This document shows, piece after piece, positions 50,848-60,252 of a stretch of 64,000 nt of DNA. Under the pieces are notes generated by a model. It worked only from the letters and a program-made list of their open reading frames with translations. It searched no databases and had not been told where the DNA came from. The stretch comes from Rhizobium jaguaris (GTDB lineage: Bacteria; Pseudomonadota; Alphaproteobacteria; Rhizobiales; Rhizobiaceae): contig NZ_CP032697.1 of NCBI RefSeq assembly GCF_003627755.1, positions 124,001-188,000 on the forward strand. Direction: 5' to 3'. Within the stretch, counting starts at the first letter, position 1. The number at the start of each line of letters is the position of its first letter. The translations under genes and the position numbers were made by a program.

Positions 50848-52400
50848 TACCTAAAATCCCGCGTCTTCACCTTGATCGCATCAAGATGCGGATAGGGATC
50901 GACGATATCCCGCGCCCGAGGCCCCTTCGGAAACCCGCGCGGATCCGGCGTCGGCGACCATGATGAAACTCATCGCCTCGTCCATGCGGCAACGGAAACG
51001 GCCGCATCACGATCCCCGACACTTGCCAGATCCCCCGACAGATCCGTCAGCCTATGTGCCACGAGATGCACGACGTCGCCTTCCCGCTGGATGCGGCCAT
51101 AGACGCCGATCATGCCGGCACTGAGCACGACACGGCGGTATTTTTCAAAGGTCTTTAGCCAGACGACGAGGTTGGCTATGCCGGTCTCATCCTCGATGGT
51201 GATGAACATTACCCCCTTGGCGGTACCCGGCCGCTGGCGAACAAGCACGAGGCCGGCGGCTTCCAGCCATGTACCGTCGCGGGCCTGCATCGCCTCGCGG
51301 CAGGTGGCGATACGGCGCTTGGCGAGATCGGCGCGCAGGAAGGAGAGGGGATGGCCGCGCAGGGTCAACCCGACACGACCGTAGTCCTCGACCACCTCGC
51401 CGCCTGATGTCATCGGTCTCAGCGCCACCGTCGGCTCATCAAGCTCAGCCACGAGGCCGGAGATCATCGACCGATGAGAAGAGCTGCTCCGCACGCGCCG
51501 CGACGATTGCCGCGGCGGCGGCATTGGCAAGACCCTTGACCATCCGCAGGCCGAGACGCACGGCAAACCGGTCCTCGTCATTCTTCGGCTCCAGCGTGCA
51601 GTCCCAGAGGCTGGCGTTGACGCAGACGGGCCGCACCTCGACGCCATGATTGCGGGCGTCGCGGACGATCTGTGCGGGTGCATAAAAGCCCATCGGCTGA
51701 GCGTTGAGCAACGCGGCGCAAAAGACGTCGGGATGCCAGCATTTCAGCCAGGAGGAGGCATAGGCAATGAGCGCGAAGGAGGCCGCGTGGCTTTCCAAAA
51801 ATCCGTAGCTGCCGAATCGTTCGAGCTGCTTGAAGGTCTTTTCGGCGAACTCCCGCTCATAGCCATTCGCCACCATTCCAGCAATCAGTTTCTGGCCGAA
51901 TTTCGAAACGCCGCCGTTGTGTTTGAAGGTTGCCATGGCGCGCCGCAGCTGATCGGCTTCGCCTGGTGTAAAACCGGCGCACTCGATCGCCACTCGCATC
52001 GCCTGCTCCTGGAAGAGCGGCACACCGAGCGTCTTGCCGAGCACGTTCTCCAGTTCCGGTTTCGGATAGTCGACCTTCTCCTTGCCCTCGCGGCGGCGGA
52101 GATAGGGATGCACCATGTCGCCCTGGATCGGACCGGGGCGGACGATCGCCACCTCGATCACGAGATCATAGAATGTGCGCGGCTTGATCCGCGGCAGCAT
52201 CGACATCTGCGCCCGGCTCTCGATCTGGAAGGTGCCGAGCGTGGCGGCCTTCCGGATCATCGCATAGGTGCGCGGGACCATGGCAGCCGGCTCGATCGGC
52301 ACCAGTTCGTCGAGGCGGTCACGGGTGAGCACAAAGCCCCCCGGGTGACGCCGCACGCGCCTGCCTGGAGACCCGCGACACAGTCCTATGCTTTGAGAAA
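50848..52400 (-). pseudogene. dnaE2: Error-prone DNA polymerase DnaE2/ImuC, heavily deleted
   Basis: Blocks of DnaE2 appear in order but are broken. They are [20 protein letters not shown], then (after an internal deletion) [65 protein letters not shown], then another deletion, RVGLTLRGHPLSFLRADLAKRR, the OB-fold part MFITIEDETGIANLVVW, and the tail IVDPYPHLDAIKVKTRDFR in a third frame. The N-terminal PHP domain and part of the palm are absent. About 1.55 kb remain of a normal ~3.2 kb gene. It cannot be functional. Confidence 0.75.
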
Positions 52401-52522
52401 ACTCTTGTGGCATCCAAGCCGTCTTCGTTCCTGGATAGCCCACGTCTTCTTATATTAGAATTCTATTCCGCGATCGCGCAGCTATTTGGTATCGATGACA
52501 ATGGTCGGTCGCACCCACCACG

Positions 52523-52549
52523 TTTATAGTCTATAAAATTGATAGACTA
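52523..52549. promoter_or_regulatory. Overlapping palindromes before small gene 52618
   Basis: TTTATAG-T-CTATAAA is a perfect 7-bp repeat (52523-52537), and TAGTCTAT (52527-52534) repeats inverted as ATAGACTA (52542-52549). AT-rich; possible operator and promoter for the short gene that starts 68 bp downstream. Confidence 0.4.
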
Positions 52550-52617
52550 ACTCACTCGCAATGCCGTGCCTCGCTCTTCATCTCATCCGCAAGAATGGAT
52601 TTCAACAGGTGATCGCA

Positions 52618-52815
52618 ATGACCAGACAAGTGATCGAATACGCCGGCATTCCGGTCGGCATCGTCATTCCGGACAGCAATTCATTGAAGTTCATCGCCGT
52701 CAAATTTCATGTCTACGATCTCGATGGTCAACACTTTGCGACGACATCGGACGTGCTGCGGGCAATCCATAAGCTGATGTCGACATCCGCTGACGGCGTC
52801 AATCGCGCCGCCTAG
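52618..52815 (+). CDS. Small conserved-looking hypothetical protein
   Basis: The 65-residue protein starts MTRQVIEYAGIPVGIVIPDS and continues with KFIAVKFHVYDLDGQHFATTSDVLRAIHKLM, a compact alpha/beta pattern with no membrane segment. I have the impression of a short protein family common in rhizobia, but I cannot name it. An upstream in-frame ATG at 52561 exists; 52618 has a better spaced AGGTGAT. The next small gene starts 13 bp after its stop. Confidence 0.5.
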   Translation: MTRQVIEYAGIPVGIVIPDSNSLKFIAVKFHVYDLDGQHFATTSDVLRAIHKLMSTSADGVNRAA

Positions 52816-52828
52816 GGAAACCTGCGCC

Positions 52829-53020
52829 ATGAGTAGGTTACATTACTTCTTTCATCTCTCGGCACAGCGCGACGACATCGAGGCCAGATTGCTAGCTCAA
52901 GAATATCGGATGCTGCTTCTCGAAGATCATGTCGATGACGGCACCAGCAGCGAACTGCAGTCGAAATGCACGGAGCTTTCCCGTGAAATTTATTCATACC
53001 GGCACCGGCGTCACCGTTGA
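52829..53020 (+). CDS. Small hypothetical protein
   Basis: The 63-residue, His/Arg-rich, probably helical protein contains YFFHLSAQRDDIEARLLAQEYRMLL and a basic end YRHRRHR. A GGGAAA sequence precedes it. Its main support is the close position behind the gene at 52618. No domain recognised. Confidence 0.4.
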   Translation: MSRLHYFFHLSAQRDDIEARLLAQEYRMLLLEDHVDDGTSSELQSKCTELSREIYSYRHRRHR

Positions 53021-53322
53021 CAATCAAATCCCGAGCGACGCCTGCATTAACAGTCATCAATATCCTCCAATCCGTCAGCCTTGCAAATTCCTCGCACGAT
53101 CAGCAATCGGCTCCGTTCGACCTCCGGATACGATCACTGATATCGCAGATGGTTTGACATGGCAGTGATGTTACAGCTTCCGCCCTCCGTACTCCAAAAA
53201 GGATCAAGCGGAGGCTGGAGGCTTAAAAACAGCCAGCAATGCCTGCCAGCGGCGTGATGATGGATAGGACAAGCGCAAGATCAACGCGAAATGAATACCG
53301 GAATCGACGAGGAAAATTGCCG
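53021..53322. other. 300 bp intergenic region
   Basis: No gene or clear regulatory motif seen. A TTGACA occurs near 53159-53164 in a different context, but no matching -10 box was found. Confidence 0.3.
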
Positions 53323-54201
53323 ATGCTACGCAGAATTTACATCAAGAATACCTTCTCAATCGCTGCCAAGTTCGGCGCAGCAATTGTTCTGACTATTGCC
53401 GTCGCGCTGGCGCTTCACAGTGCTGCGACCGCAGGGGAGAAGGTACTTCTATCCTATGAAGCCACGCCTTCTTCGGGCTTCAAGCTGCCAGGGCTCGCCC
53501 ATGCAAGTTACGATGACCGGGCGGCATTCTCGGCGCAAGTGCTGGAGGAGATCGTGCCGAAAATCATATCGGCAAATGGCATTGATCCGGCAACCCTGGA
53601 GACCGAGGTCACGCCCGGCGGGTATCTGCTGAAAACGAATGCATCGCTTCAGACGGAAGGAGAGCTCGATGACCACATCGCCGATCGGCTTGCCGGCTCA
53701 TTTGGTTACGTTTTTCGTCAGTACAGCGTGCTCGTCTCGCGCCTTGACGATACGTCGGGTAAGACCGGCTTTGTTGTCGTACGATTTCCCAAGGACACGC
53801 TCAACGCGGCTGTCGCACAGAAGTTCTTCGAGACGGCCGACGCGACGAAGAAGGGCTTGGGAGGCGGCTATACGGCGTTCGCGGACGAACAGATCTACCT
53901 TAACGTCGTAAATTCCGAAGGAAAGCCTTACAGCGGCCTTGATGACATGGCCTTCCTGGACGGATTGAAACAAACTGCGGCATCCTTCGCAGATCCCAAG
54001 CCGGAAATTGCCGCGTCAGGCAAAGCAACCGCGCGCTTCATTAGCAACGATTGGGACAAATCCGGTCAAGGCGAAGACTATGTAGGCCAGCTCGGCGGCC
54101 CCAATTCCGATCTGGTGCAAAAACTCGAAGTGATCGGTAAGACCTATGCATCGCTGATCGCGGCATCAGCCGAAAAGAATGGCTGGAACCGCGGCCAATA
54201 G
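53323..54201 (+). CDS. Exported hypothetical protein
   Basis: The 292-residue protein has an N-terminal signal or anchor (residues about 12-38, AAKFGAAIVLTIAVALALHS, with TAGEK after it) and a soluble periplasmic part that looks alpha/beta (LEEIVPKIISANGIDPATLE, YVFRQYSVLVSRLDDTSGKTGFVVVRFP, KLEVIGKTYASLIAA). ATG 53323 has GAGGAAAA ahead. No family recognised. It is complete, unlike most neighbours. Confidence 0.65.
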   Translation: MLRRIYIKNTFSIAAKFGAAIVLTIAVALALHSAATAGEKVLLSYEATPSSGFKLPGLAHASYDDRAAFSAQVLEEIVPKIISANGIDPATLETEVTPGGYLLKTNASLQTEGELDDHIADRLAGSFGYVFRQYSVLVSRLDDTSGKTGFVVVRFPKDTLNAAVAQKFFETADATKKGLGGGYTAFADEQIYLNVVNSEGKPYSGLDDMAFLDGLKQTAASFADPKPEIAASGKATARFISNDWDKSGQGEDYVGQLGGPNSDLVQKLEVIGKTYASLIAASAEKNGWNRGQ

Positions 54202-54315
54202 ACTTTCCTCTCAGAACCATATCCGACGCGGGCTTTGGCAAGTAATGGAAATGCGAGCCGGCCAGCTGCCGCTAGAAGACGACCATTTGATCCATCTTCA
54301 TATTGGGAGACACTG

Positions 54316-55160
54316 ATGGCTGTTACGGCCCAACCACTCATCCTTGATCACGCGGTCGTTGGCGTCCTTGACCGACTGCACGAAGCAGCCGCCGTCTACC
54401 GCAAGCTCGGTTTCAACCTCACGCCGCGAGGCCATCACACACTGGGCTCCATCAATCATCTTGCCGTTTTCGGTGAAAACTATCTGGAGCTGCTGGGATT
54501 CCCGCAGGAGAATGACAGGAAACGAAGCGATCTCTGGTCCTATCCGATCGGTTTGAACGGGCTTGCGTTTCGCGCGACCGATGCTGCCGGTCTGCGACGA
54601 GAGTTGGTCAGCGCCGGCTCCGTTACGGAATGGCGGAATTTTTCGCGGCCGGTAGCTTCCGCACCTTCCAGATCGGCAAGGAGGCGATTTCCAACGGCCG
54701 CTTCTTCTTTTGCCAGCACAACACGCCGGAACTGGTGTGGCAACCGGGCGATCAGGACCATCCGAACGGCGTCCTCAATATTGTCGACGTGTTTATCGTC
54801 AGCCGCGCTCCTCAAACGATTACCGAACTGCTGGCTGGATTTCCCAATACCGCGGCGCCACAAGTCGCCAAGGACGGTATTGCAATTCAAGCCGGTATCG
54901 TCACGGTTCATATCATCTCCGAGGCCGACGCTGCCTCGCGAATTGGATCCGCCATTCCTCAAGGCTTTGCGGGCAACGAAAGAAAGATAGCCCTTGGTCT
55001 GAACGTCCGCTCACTCAAGGTAGCGGCGGATATCCTCGCGCAAGGAGGCTTTTCGCCGCGCGCCTTCGAGGGAGGCTTGCTCGTCGATGCCGACGCCGCC
55101 AACGGCGTTGCGCTGTGGTTCAAGGAGGAAACTTCAAGAGCCGGACCTCGCGGACGATAG
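54316..55160 (+). pseudogene. VOC/glyoxalase-like protein, frameshifted
   Basis: ATG 54316 (GGGAGA ahead) starts a glyoxalase-like domain: LDHAVVGVLDRLHEAAAVYR, KLGFNLTPRGHHTLGSINHL, FGENYLELLGF. Near 54650 the frame breaks after WRNFSRPV; the continuation FRTFQIGKEAISNGRFFFCQHNTPELVW is in another frame and reads to the stop at 55160. A one-base change would restore a ~280-residue protein of the Glyoxalase_3/VOC family. A sequencing error is possible, since both halves are otherwise good. The next gene starts 31 bp later. Confidence 0.68.
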
Positions 55161-55190
55161 TAACGGATAAGAAGAGAGAAGGAACTCCGT

Positions 55191-56219
55191 ATGGCCAACC
55201 CGTCCGTCACCACACGCATCGTGCTTGCCTCGCGCCCCTCCGGGAAGCCCATAACTGCGAACTTCCGCCTCGAGCAGGAAACGCTAAGGGATCTGGTCGA
55301 AGGCGAAATCCTTCTCCAGATCCTTTATCTGTCCCTTGATCCCTATATGCGTGGCCGCATGGATGACGCGAAGTCCTATGCCGCGCCCGTCGCAATTGGC
55401 GGCGTGATGGAAGGCGGGACGGTGGCGCGCGTCGTCAGTTCGCGCAATCCGGCATTCAAGCCTGGAGACATTGTTCTCTCCCATTCCGGCTGGCAGAGCC
55501 ATACGATTTCAGACGGCAATGGATTGCGCAAACTCGACCCAGATGCGGCGCCGATCTCGACGGCACTCGGGATTCTTGGAATGCCGGGCTTCACCGCCTA
55601 TGCGGGGCTACGCAATATCGGAAGGCCCAAGGCGGGCGAAACATTGGTCGTTGCGGCTGCAAGCGGCGCGGTGGGTTCGGCAGTCGGCCAGATAGGGAAG
55701 ATCTTCGGCGCAAGGGCGGTTGGGATTGCAGGTGGCCCCGACAAATGCCGCTATCTATACGAAGAGCTTGGCTTCGATGCGGCAATAGACCATCGTGCGA
55801 GCGACTTTCAAACCCAGCTTGCATCGGCCTGTCCGAATGGCATCGACGTCTATTTCGAAAATGTCGGCGGGCATGTCTGGAACGCGGTATTTCCGTTGCT
55901 GAATGATTTCGCGCGCATCCCGATCTGCGGGCTGATTGCGCACTATAACGATGACGCCGGCGCATCGCGAGACCCCGACCAATTGCCAGCGGTGATGCGT
56001 ACGATATTGCGGAAGAGCCTGACGCTACGAGGTTTCATACAGCGCGAATTTGCCGATCAACGCCCGGATTTCTATCGCGAAGCGGAACAATGGATCGCCG
56101 AAGGACGCCTCAGATACAAGGAGGACATCGTGGATGGGATTGAAAACGCTCCGGAGGCTTTTATCGGCCTCCTGGAAGGACGAAATTTCGGCAAGCTGGT
56201 GGTGCGCATCGCGCCATGA
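55191..56219 (+). CDS. NADP-dependent medium-chain oxidoreductase (curcumin/crotonyl reductase-like)
   Basis: The 342-residue zinc-independent MDR enzyme has the N-terminal ILYLSLDPYMRGRMDDAKSY (about 43-62), typical of the leukotriene B4 dehydrogenase / CurA branch. The Rossmann motif is AASGAVGSAVGQIGKIFGARAVGIAG, and CGLIAHYND and LRGFIQREFADQRPDFYREAEQW follow. It reduces alkenal or enone double bonds with NADPH. Its 3' end has a diverged relative fused to the CYTH gene at 41.8-42.1 kb. RBS GAAGGA precedes ATG. It probably forms an operon with the broken VOC gene. Confidence 0.88.
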   Translation: MANPSVTTRIVLASRPSGKPITANFRLEQETLRDLVEGEILLQILYLSLDPYMRGRMDDAKSYAAPVAIGGVMEGGTVARVVSSRNPAFKPGDIVLSHSGWQSHTISDGNGLRKLDPDAAPISTALGILGMPGFTAYAGLRNIGRPKAGETLVVAAASGAVGSAVGQIGKIFGARAVGIAGGPDKCRYLYEELGFDAAIDHRASDFQTQLASACPNGIDVYFENVGGHVWNAVFPLLNDFARIPICGLIAHYNDDAGASRDPDQLPAVMRTILRKSLTLRGFIQREFADQRPDFYREAEQWIAEGRLRYKEDIVDGIENAPEAFIGLLEGRNFGKLVVRIAP

Positions 56220-56220
56220 T

Positions 56221-57585
56221 TTAGGGGTGGTCGCTGCGCACACTATCAGCAATAGCTTGGGCGACCTTTCTTGCCTGTATGCGGATATCCGGTACGGCGG
56301 TGATTTCCCAGAACTGGCCTGCGGTCAATGCACCGACCGCATAGAGAGCCACCTTGCTGCCTATCGGCGTGGGAATGCGGGACTGGGCGTCGACAATCAG
56401 TCCAAGATGAAGCGGATCAGCCTCCACCAGGCCTTTGTGCTGCATCTCCTGCAATAATGGCGAGTGCGCTATGCCTGCACGTTCCATGCCGGTGCAATTG
56501 ACGATCCAGTCCGCTTGTATCGACGCCGCAACGCCTCCGCCGCGGGGACGGTAGTGCAAGATTAGAGCCTCTGCGTCCTTCACATTCCGCAGGTAGCCGG
56601 CTCGCACCGAAACCTGGCCGCTTTGCATCATGCTTTCGAACCGGCGAAAAACGTCGGGGGCGACGCGGTGACGGTGGATGTTCCACCATGGCAATGCGTG
56701 GCGCAGAAAGCGGCGGCGTTCGCTATCCGGCAGCCTCAGCCACAGAGCCTGCGTTTTCGGGCGCAGACCATCCATGACCCTGCGCCAGTCGCCGGCGTTC
56801 CTGCTTTCACGACGCAGAGCATGCAGGATTTCACTCATCCTCGTGGGCAATGCCCCAACATCGATTTCCGCAGCCGGCTGTGGATGACTGATATGATTGA
56901 GCGGGACGAGGCCCCGCCGTGAGAGCACGATTACCTTACCCATAAATCCGTGGGCAAATAGCGCCAGGACCTGATCGATCATCGTCAGCCCCGAGCCGAG
57001 AATACAGACCGTGTCGGTCCTCCCCACCCGTCTAAGCCAAGACAGTCGCCATGGATTTTCGATGATATGCGATTGCGCATCGGCCGATAACTGCGACTGA
57101 TCGAACGGCAACTTGGCATTTCCGACGCCAAGACAAAGCACGATGCTTCGGCCGGCAATCTCACCGCCATTGTCCAGCAGAAAACCGAGCGCGGCGCCGT
57201 ATCGCTCGACACATCCGCTGGCCTTTGCCTTGATGAAATCGACCCGGCATCGGCGCTTCCTGCTGCGCAGAAGAGCGGCCAAGCTGTCGCGGAGATACAG
57301 GCCATAATCCTGTCTGGAGGCGAAGTCTCCTCCACCCAATGGCCGCTTGCGCTCACGCAGCCATTCGACAAATGCATCCGGACGGTCCGGAAAGAGGCTC
57401 ATGCGTCCGGCGGGTACGTTCAAGCGATGCAGATAAAGCTCGGTGCGATAAGCCGTTCCCCGGCCAAATCCGGGATCGTCGCCGACAACGGCGATGGATG
57501 CCGTTTCAGGAAGCAGCTCGACGAGGTTGCCGACCGTGGCGATGGCGGAAAAGCCGGAGCCCACAACAACGGCATCATAGATCAT
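56221..57585 (-). CDS. FAD/NAD(P)-binding protein (COG4529-type)
   Basis: The 454-residue flavoprotein begins with the FAD-binding motif VVVGSGFSAIATVGNLVELL (about 6-25) and the GRGTAYRT block after the second strand. A second dinucleotide site, VCILGSGLTMIDQVLALFAHG, appears at about 190-210, and WIVNCTGME near 362-370. This is the FAD/NAD(P)-binding family related to N-hydroxylating monooxygenases. The specific reaction is unknown. It converges on the oxidoreductase gene with 1 bp between stops. Confidence 0.8.
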   Translation of the reverse strand: MIYDAVVVGSGFSAIATVGNLVELLPETASIAVVGDDPGFGRGTAYRTELYLHRLNVPAGRMSLFPDRPDAFVEWLRERKRPLGGGDFASRQDYGLYLRDSLAALLRSRKRRCRVDFIKAKASGCVERYGAALGFLLDNGGEIAGRSIVLCLGVGNAKLPFDQSQLSADAQSHIIENPWRLSWLRRVGRTDTVCILGSGLTMIDQVLALFAHGFMGKVIVLSRRGLVPLNHISHPQPAAEIDVGALPTRMSEILHALRRESRNAGDWRRVMDGLRPKTQALWLRLPDSERRRFLRHALPWWNIHRHRVAPDVFRRFESMMQSGQVSVRAGYLRNVKDAEALILHYRPRGGGVAASIQADWIVNCTGMERAGIAHSPLLQEMQHKGLVEADPLHLGLIVDAQSRIPTPIGSKVALYAVGALTAGQFWEITAVPDIRIQARKVAQAIADSVRSDHP

Positions 57586-57709
57586 CGCTTGTTCTCTCTG
57601 CTTTCAAACGAGCGGGAGAATTACCCGTGTCTCTTTCCCTTACGGTCTGATCTAGGGCAGACGAATTTCCGATCCAATGGCTCCGTCTTCGGAAGATGCC
57701 GGTTTCGCC

Positions 57710-58095
57710 CTACGCGCTTCCGCTCATCAGGTGGACCGGGCGTGTCACGCTTCCCAATTCGTGGATAGCCCAAAGCTCATCAGCAACGAACTTCTGAAGC
57801 CTCCACAGGTTAAGGTCCCGAATCCCCCAGGCCTCGAGATGTTTCACCGTCAAATAAAGATACTCGGCGCACGACCCTCTGGCACGGCACGCCCTTGCCA
57901 GAATGCCTGCTACCGCTTCCTGTGATAGTTTGGAGGTAACATAGCTTCCCTTCGGACCAGCCCAGAAACCAACGCGCGCACGGGGCCTTGCTCGGTCTGC
58001 ACGCGGATCCACCTTATTGCGGCCGCGTCTTCAGGCGTGCCGACTTCACGGCGAAGCATGCGTTGAATCTGGCCCAGGCGATCACCATCATCCAA
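57710..58095 (-). pseudogene. ChaC-like gamma-glutamylcyclotransferase, C-terminal fragment, frameshifted
   Basis: Two minus-strand frames together give the C-terminal half of a ChaC-type protein: LGQIQRMLRREV...WIRVQTEQGPVRALV, then after a shift near 57990 FWAGPKGSYVTSKLSQEAVAG, ILARACRARGSCAEYLYLTV and KHLEAWGIRDLNLWRLQKFV. The N-terminal YGSL motif is absent. ChaC enzymes cleave gamma-glutamyl peptides such as glutathione. The fragment joins directly to an SDR fragment upstream. Confidence 0.55.
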
Positions 58096-58131
58096 TCTGA
58101 AAACGACGGCCTCGCGTCCGCAACAATCACC

Positions 58132-58326
58132 TCAAGCGTTGCCATCAGCCCGTAGGCCTTCTTGCAGCTTTGCAAGTCGATCGCCGCTGCGCGCGGCGAT
58201 TACGACCGCGAGTCCTTCAGCGGCAAAGCGCCGCGCAAGCGCGGCACCAAGCCCCTGTTTGGCTCCGGCTCCGAAAACGACCGCAACACCCGGTAATGCC
58301 GGTATCTTTTTCGGGGCCTTCGCCAC
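58132..58326 (-). pseudogene. Short-chain dehydrogenase, N-terminal fragment
   Basis: The 64-residue frame has the SDR cofactor motif VAVVFGAGAKQGLGAALARR and AEGLAVVIAARSGDRLAKLQ, then stops. The catalytic YxxxK part is missing. It sits 15 bp before the DUF938 methyltransferase start in transcription terms, downstream of it on the same strand. Confidence 0.62.
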
Positions 58327-58341
58327 AAGAAGTCTCCTCGC

Positions 58342-58998
58342 TCAGCGGACACGATCGAAGATCAGGATGAAGTTATTCGCTGGTAGGTCAAGCGTGCGGG
58401 CGAGCTTCAGGCCATGCGGAGCCGCGGCCTTTTCCAGTTCGCCGATGTCCTTGAGACCCCATTCGGTGACACCAGCAGCTAGGATTTCCTTATCGAAAGC
58501 TTCGTTCGAGCCTGTCGTATAGTGGCCGTCGCGCTTGAACGGGCCATAGATCGCCACAAAGCCATCCGCCGCGAGGACCGACGACGAGAGGCGAGCAATG
58601 CCTTCCTGGATCGACACCGGGGCCACCTGAAAGAGGTTGATCACGAAGATCACGTCGAAGGTCTGGTCCTTCGGGTCGGGAAAGGTAGATGGATCGGTGA
58701 GATCGATGCGAATAGGATCGGCGACATTGCTGTTGCCAGCGTCCGCGCGCTTCGATTCGATCGTATCGAAAACATCAGTATCATAGTCGGACGGCAGGAA
58801 ATGCACGCCGGAGAAATGCGGAGCGAAATAATTGATGTGAAGGCCCGCGCCGCTCGCTAATTCAAGAACATTGCCCGACGTTGGGAAGATTTCCTTGAAT
58901 GCCGTTAGGATGGGATCTTTGTTGCGATTGCCGGCCCACGCGACATAGGGGCTCAGGGGATATGGATCGATGTCTGGGCGCTGATCAACTTGGGTCAT
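58342..58998 (-). CDS. DUF938 SAM-dependent methyltransferase-like protein
   Basis: The 218-residue protein shows the SAM-binding motif NVLELASGAGLHINYFAPHF (about 43-62), the acidic-loop strand VHFLPSDYD, and FDVIFVINLFQVAPVSIQEG before the ADGFVAIYGPFKRDG block. This is the DUF938 pattern (PYxxWAxNRNKDPIL at the start). Length is normal. Substrate unknown. The gene starts at ATG 58998 with AGGAGACC upstream. Confidence 0.82.
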   Translation of the reverse strand: MTQVDQRPDIDPYPLSPYVAWAGNRNKDPILTAFKEIFPTSGNVLELASGAGLHINYFAPHFSGVHFLPSDYDTDVFDTIESKRADAGNSNVADPIRIDLTDPSTFPDPKDQTFDVIFVINLFQVAPVSIQEGIARLSSSVLAADGFVAIYGPFKRDGHYTTGSNEAFDKEILAAGVTEWGLKDIGELEKAAAPHGLKLARTLDLPANNFILIFDRVR

Positions 58999-59569
58999 AC
59001 TGGTCTCCTTGGTATTTGGCTCGCCACTGGTCGAACCGGATGGAATTAGACGGGTTGGGCGAGGAGTTCGGAGAGGAAGCCATCGACGGCGGCGTCGAAG
59101 TCAGGATCGACCCCAAAGAGGGCGAGATGGTTCATAGAGCGTTGATTGCTGTCCCCGAGGCGCTGGAACGCCGTTCCAATGACACATATGCGCCAAGATC
59201 AGTGCGGACAGCGGTTGGCTGAATGGATGTGGGTTCCATAATCTGCTCCTCCTGAGCGAGTGCTTTGATGCAGCCTCACTCTGCCAGAGCGCCGGCCGCT
59301 GTTCACTCCTCATGGGATCTAAAGCCGAAGGGGTGCGCCTCACCCGCCCCGATCTGATCTTGCGTTTAGATCAGCCGGTCAGATCGGGGCTGATTGGCAT
59401 GCCGTGTGGCAACCAAAAGGACATTTCTACTTTGCATAAAGGCGGACATTCCAACTTCTTCGCCACACTTCCATGCTGACCTCCCACCGCAGTGATCGTC
59501 GCGGCGCCCTCAAGCTGACGAAGTTGACGAACCTGACGAGACAGCCCATATTTCCGTTGGAGGTGCCCT
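58999..59569. other. 570 bp without an intact gene
   Basis: A minus-strand frame ending at 59046 contains MNHLALFGVDPDFDAAVDGF followed by LSELLAQPV, perhaps the C-terminal end of a lost gene. An 11-bp inverted repeat (CCCCGATCTGA at 59347-59357, TCAGATCGGGG at 59379-59389) lies 180 bp before the antitoxin gene. Confidence 0.4.
59347..59389. repeat. Perfect 11-bp inverted repeat
   Basis: CCCCGATCTGA and TCAGATCGGGG are separated by 21 bp, which contains a second small repeat (TGATC/GATCA). Not followed by a T run, so not an evident terminator; possibly an operator or cruciform site. Confidence 0.5.
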
Positions 59570-60238
59570 ATGGCTATGACCGAAAAAAAAGGCGGTTCCC
59601 GCAAGCGCAACGAGCGCCGTAGGAATCTTATCACCGGATATGCAGGCAAATGGGAGCCGCTCTTTGAGAAAAAAGCGGTAGCCCGCGCGACCGCAGCGCG
59701 CGTGCTTTCTGGCGTGTCCGAAGGTGTCAAGCGCGCCAAAAACACGGGCGGCACCGTTCGTGTGACATATGTCATTCGATCGGCGGACGAAGAGCCTGAA
59801 ATTGAGATTGAAGAGATCGCCCCTCAGAAGGACGCGCTGGACATCGCCCTCGCGGCCGCAAAGCAGCGCGGCGCCGAGCGTGTCGCTGAAATCCTCAAGG
59901 GACCCGAGATGTTGTCTGCGGACGAGTTCGCCGATGAGATCGGCGCCACTCGCGAGACGGTGAACAGAAAGCGCAAGCGTCACGAAATTCTCGGGCTCGA
60001 AGGAGCAAAGCGAGGCGTGCGCTTTCCGAAATGGCAAATCGGCGATGATGGTCAACTGCTTGGCGGTCTCGCTCAACTGTTCGAAGCTTTGAACGGGCAC
60101 CCATGGGCGGTTTACCGGTTTCTCCTTCAGGAAAGCGATAGCCTCGGCGGTCGCACCGGTCTTGAGATGTTGCGGAAGGGCATGATCGAGCATGCTGTGG
60201 GTGCGGCGCGCTCCATCGGCAGAGGTGATTTCTCCTGA
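59570..60238 (+). CDS. Xre/MbcA/ParS-type antitoxin
   Basis: The 222-residue protein has a basic N-terminus ([14 protein letters not shown]), an HTH-like region [31 protein letters not shown] (about 121-151) and a C-terminal toxin-binding region ([32 protein letters not shown]) typical of antitoxins paired with RES toxins. ATG 59570 has GGAGG 6 bp ahead. It is longer than minimal MbcA/Xre antitoxins (about 150 residues). The RES gene follows immediately. Such antitoxins repress their own operon. Confidence 0.78.
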   Translation: MAMTEKKGGSRKRNERRRNLITGYAGKWEPLFEKKAVARATAARVLSGVSEGVKRAKNTGGTVRVTYVIRSADEEPEIEIEEIAPQKDALDIALAAAKQRGAERVAEILKGPEMLSADEFADEIGATRETVNRKRKRHEILGLEGAKRGVRFPKWQIGDDGQLLGGLAQLFEALNGHPWAVYRFLLQESDSLGGRTGLEMLRKGMIEHAVGAARSIGRGDFS

Positions 60239-60252
60239 GCATCTCGCTGAAT

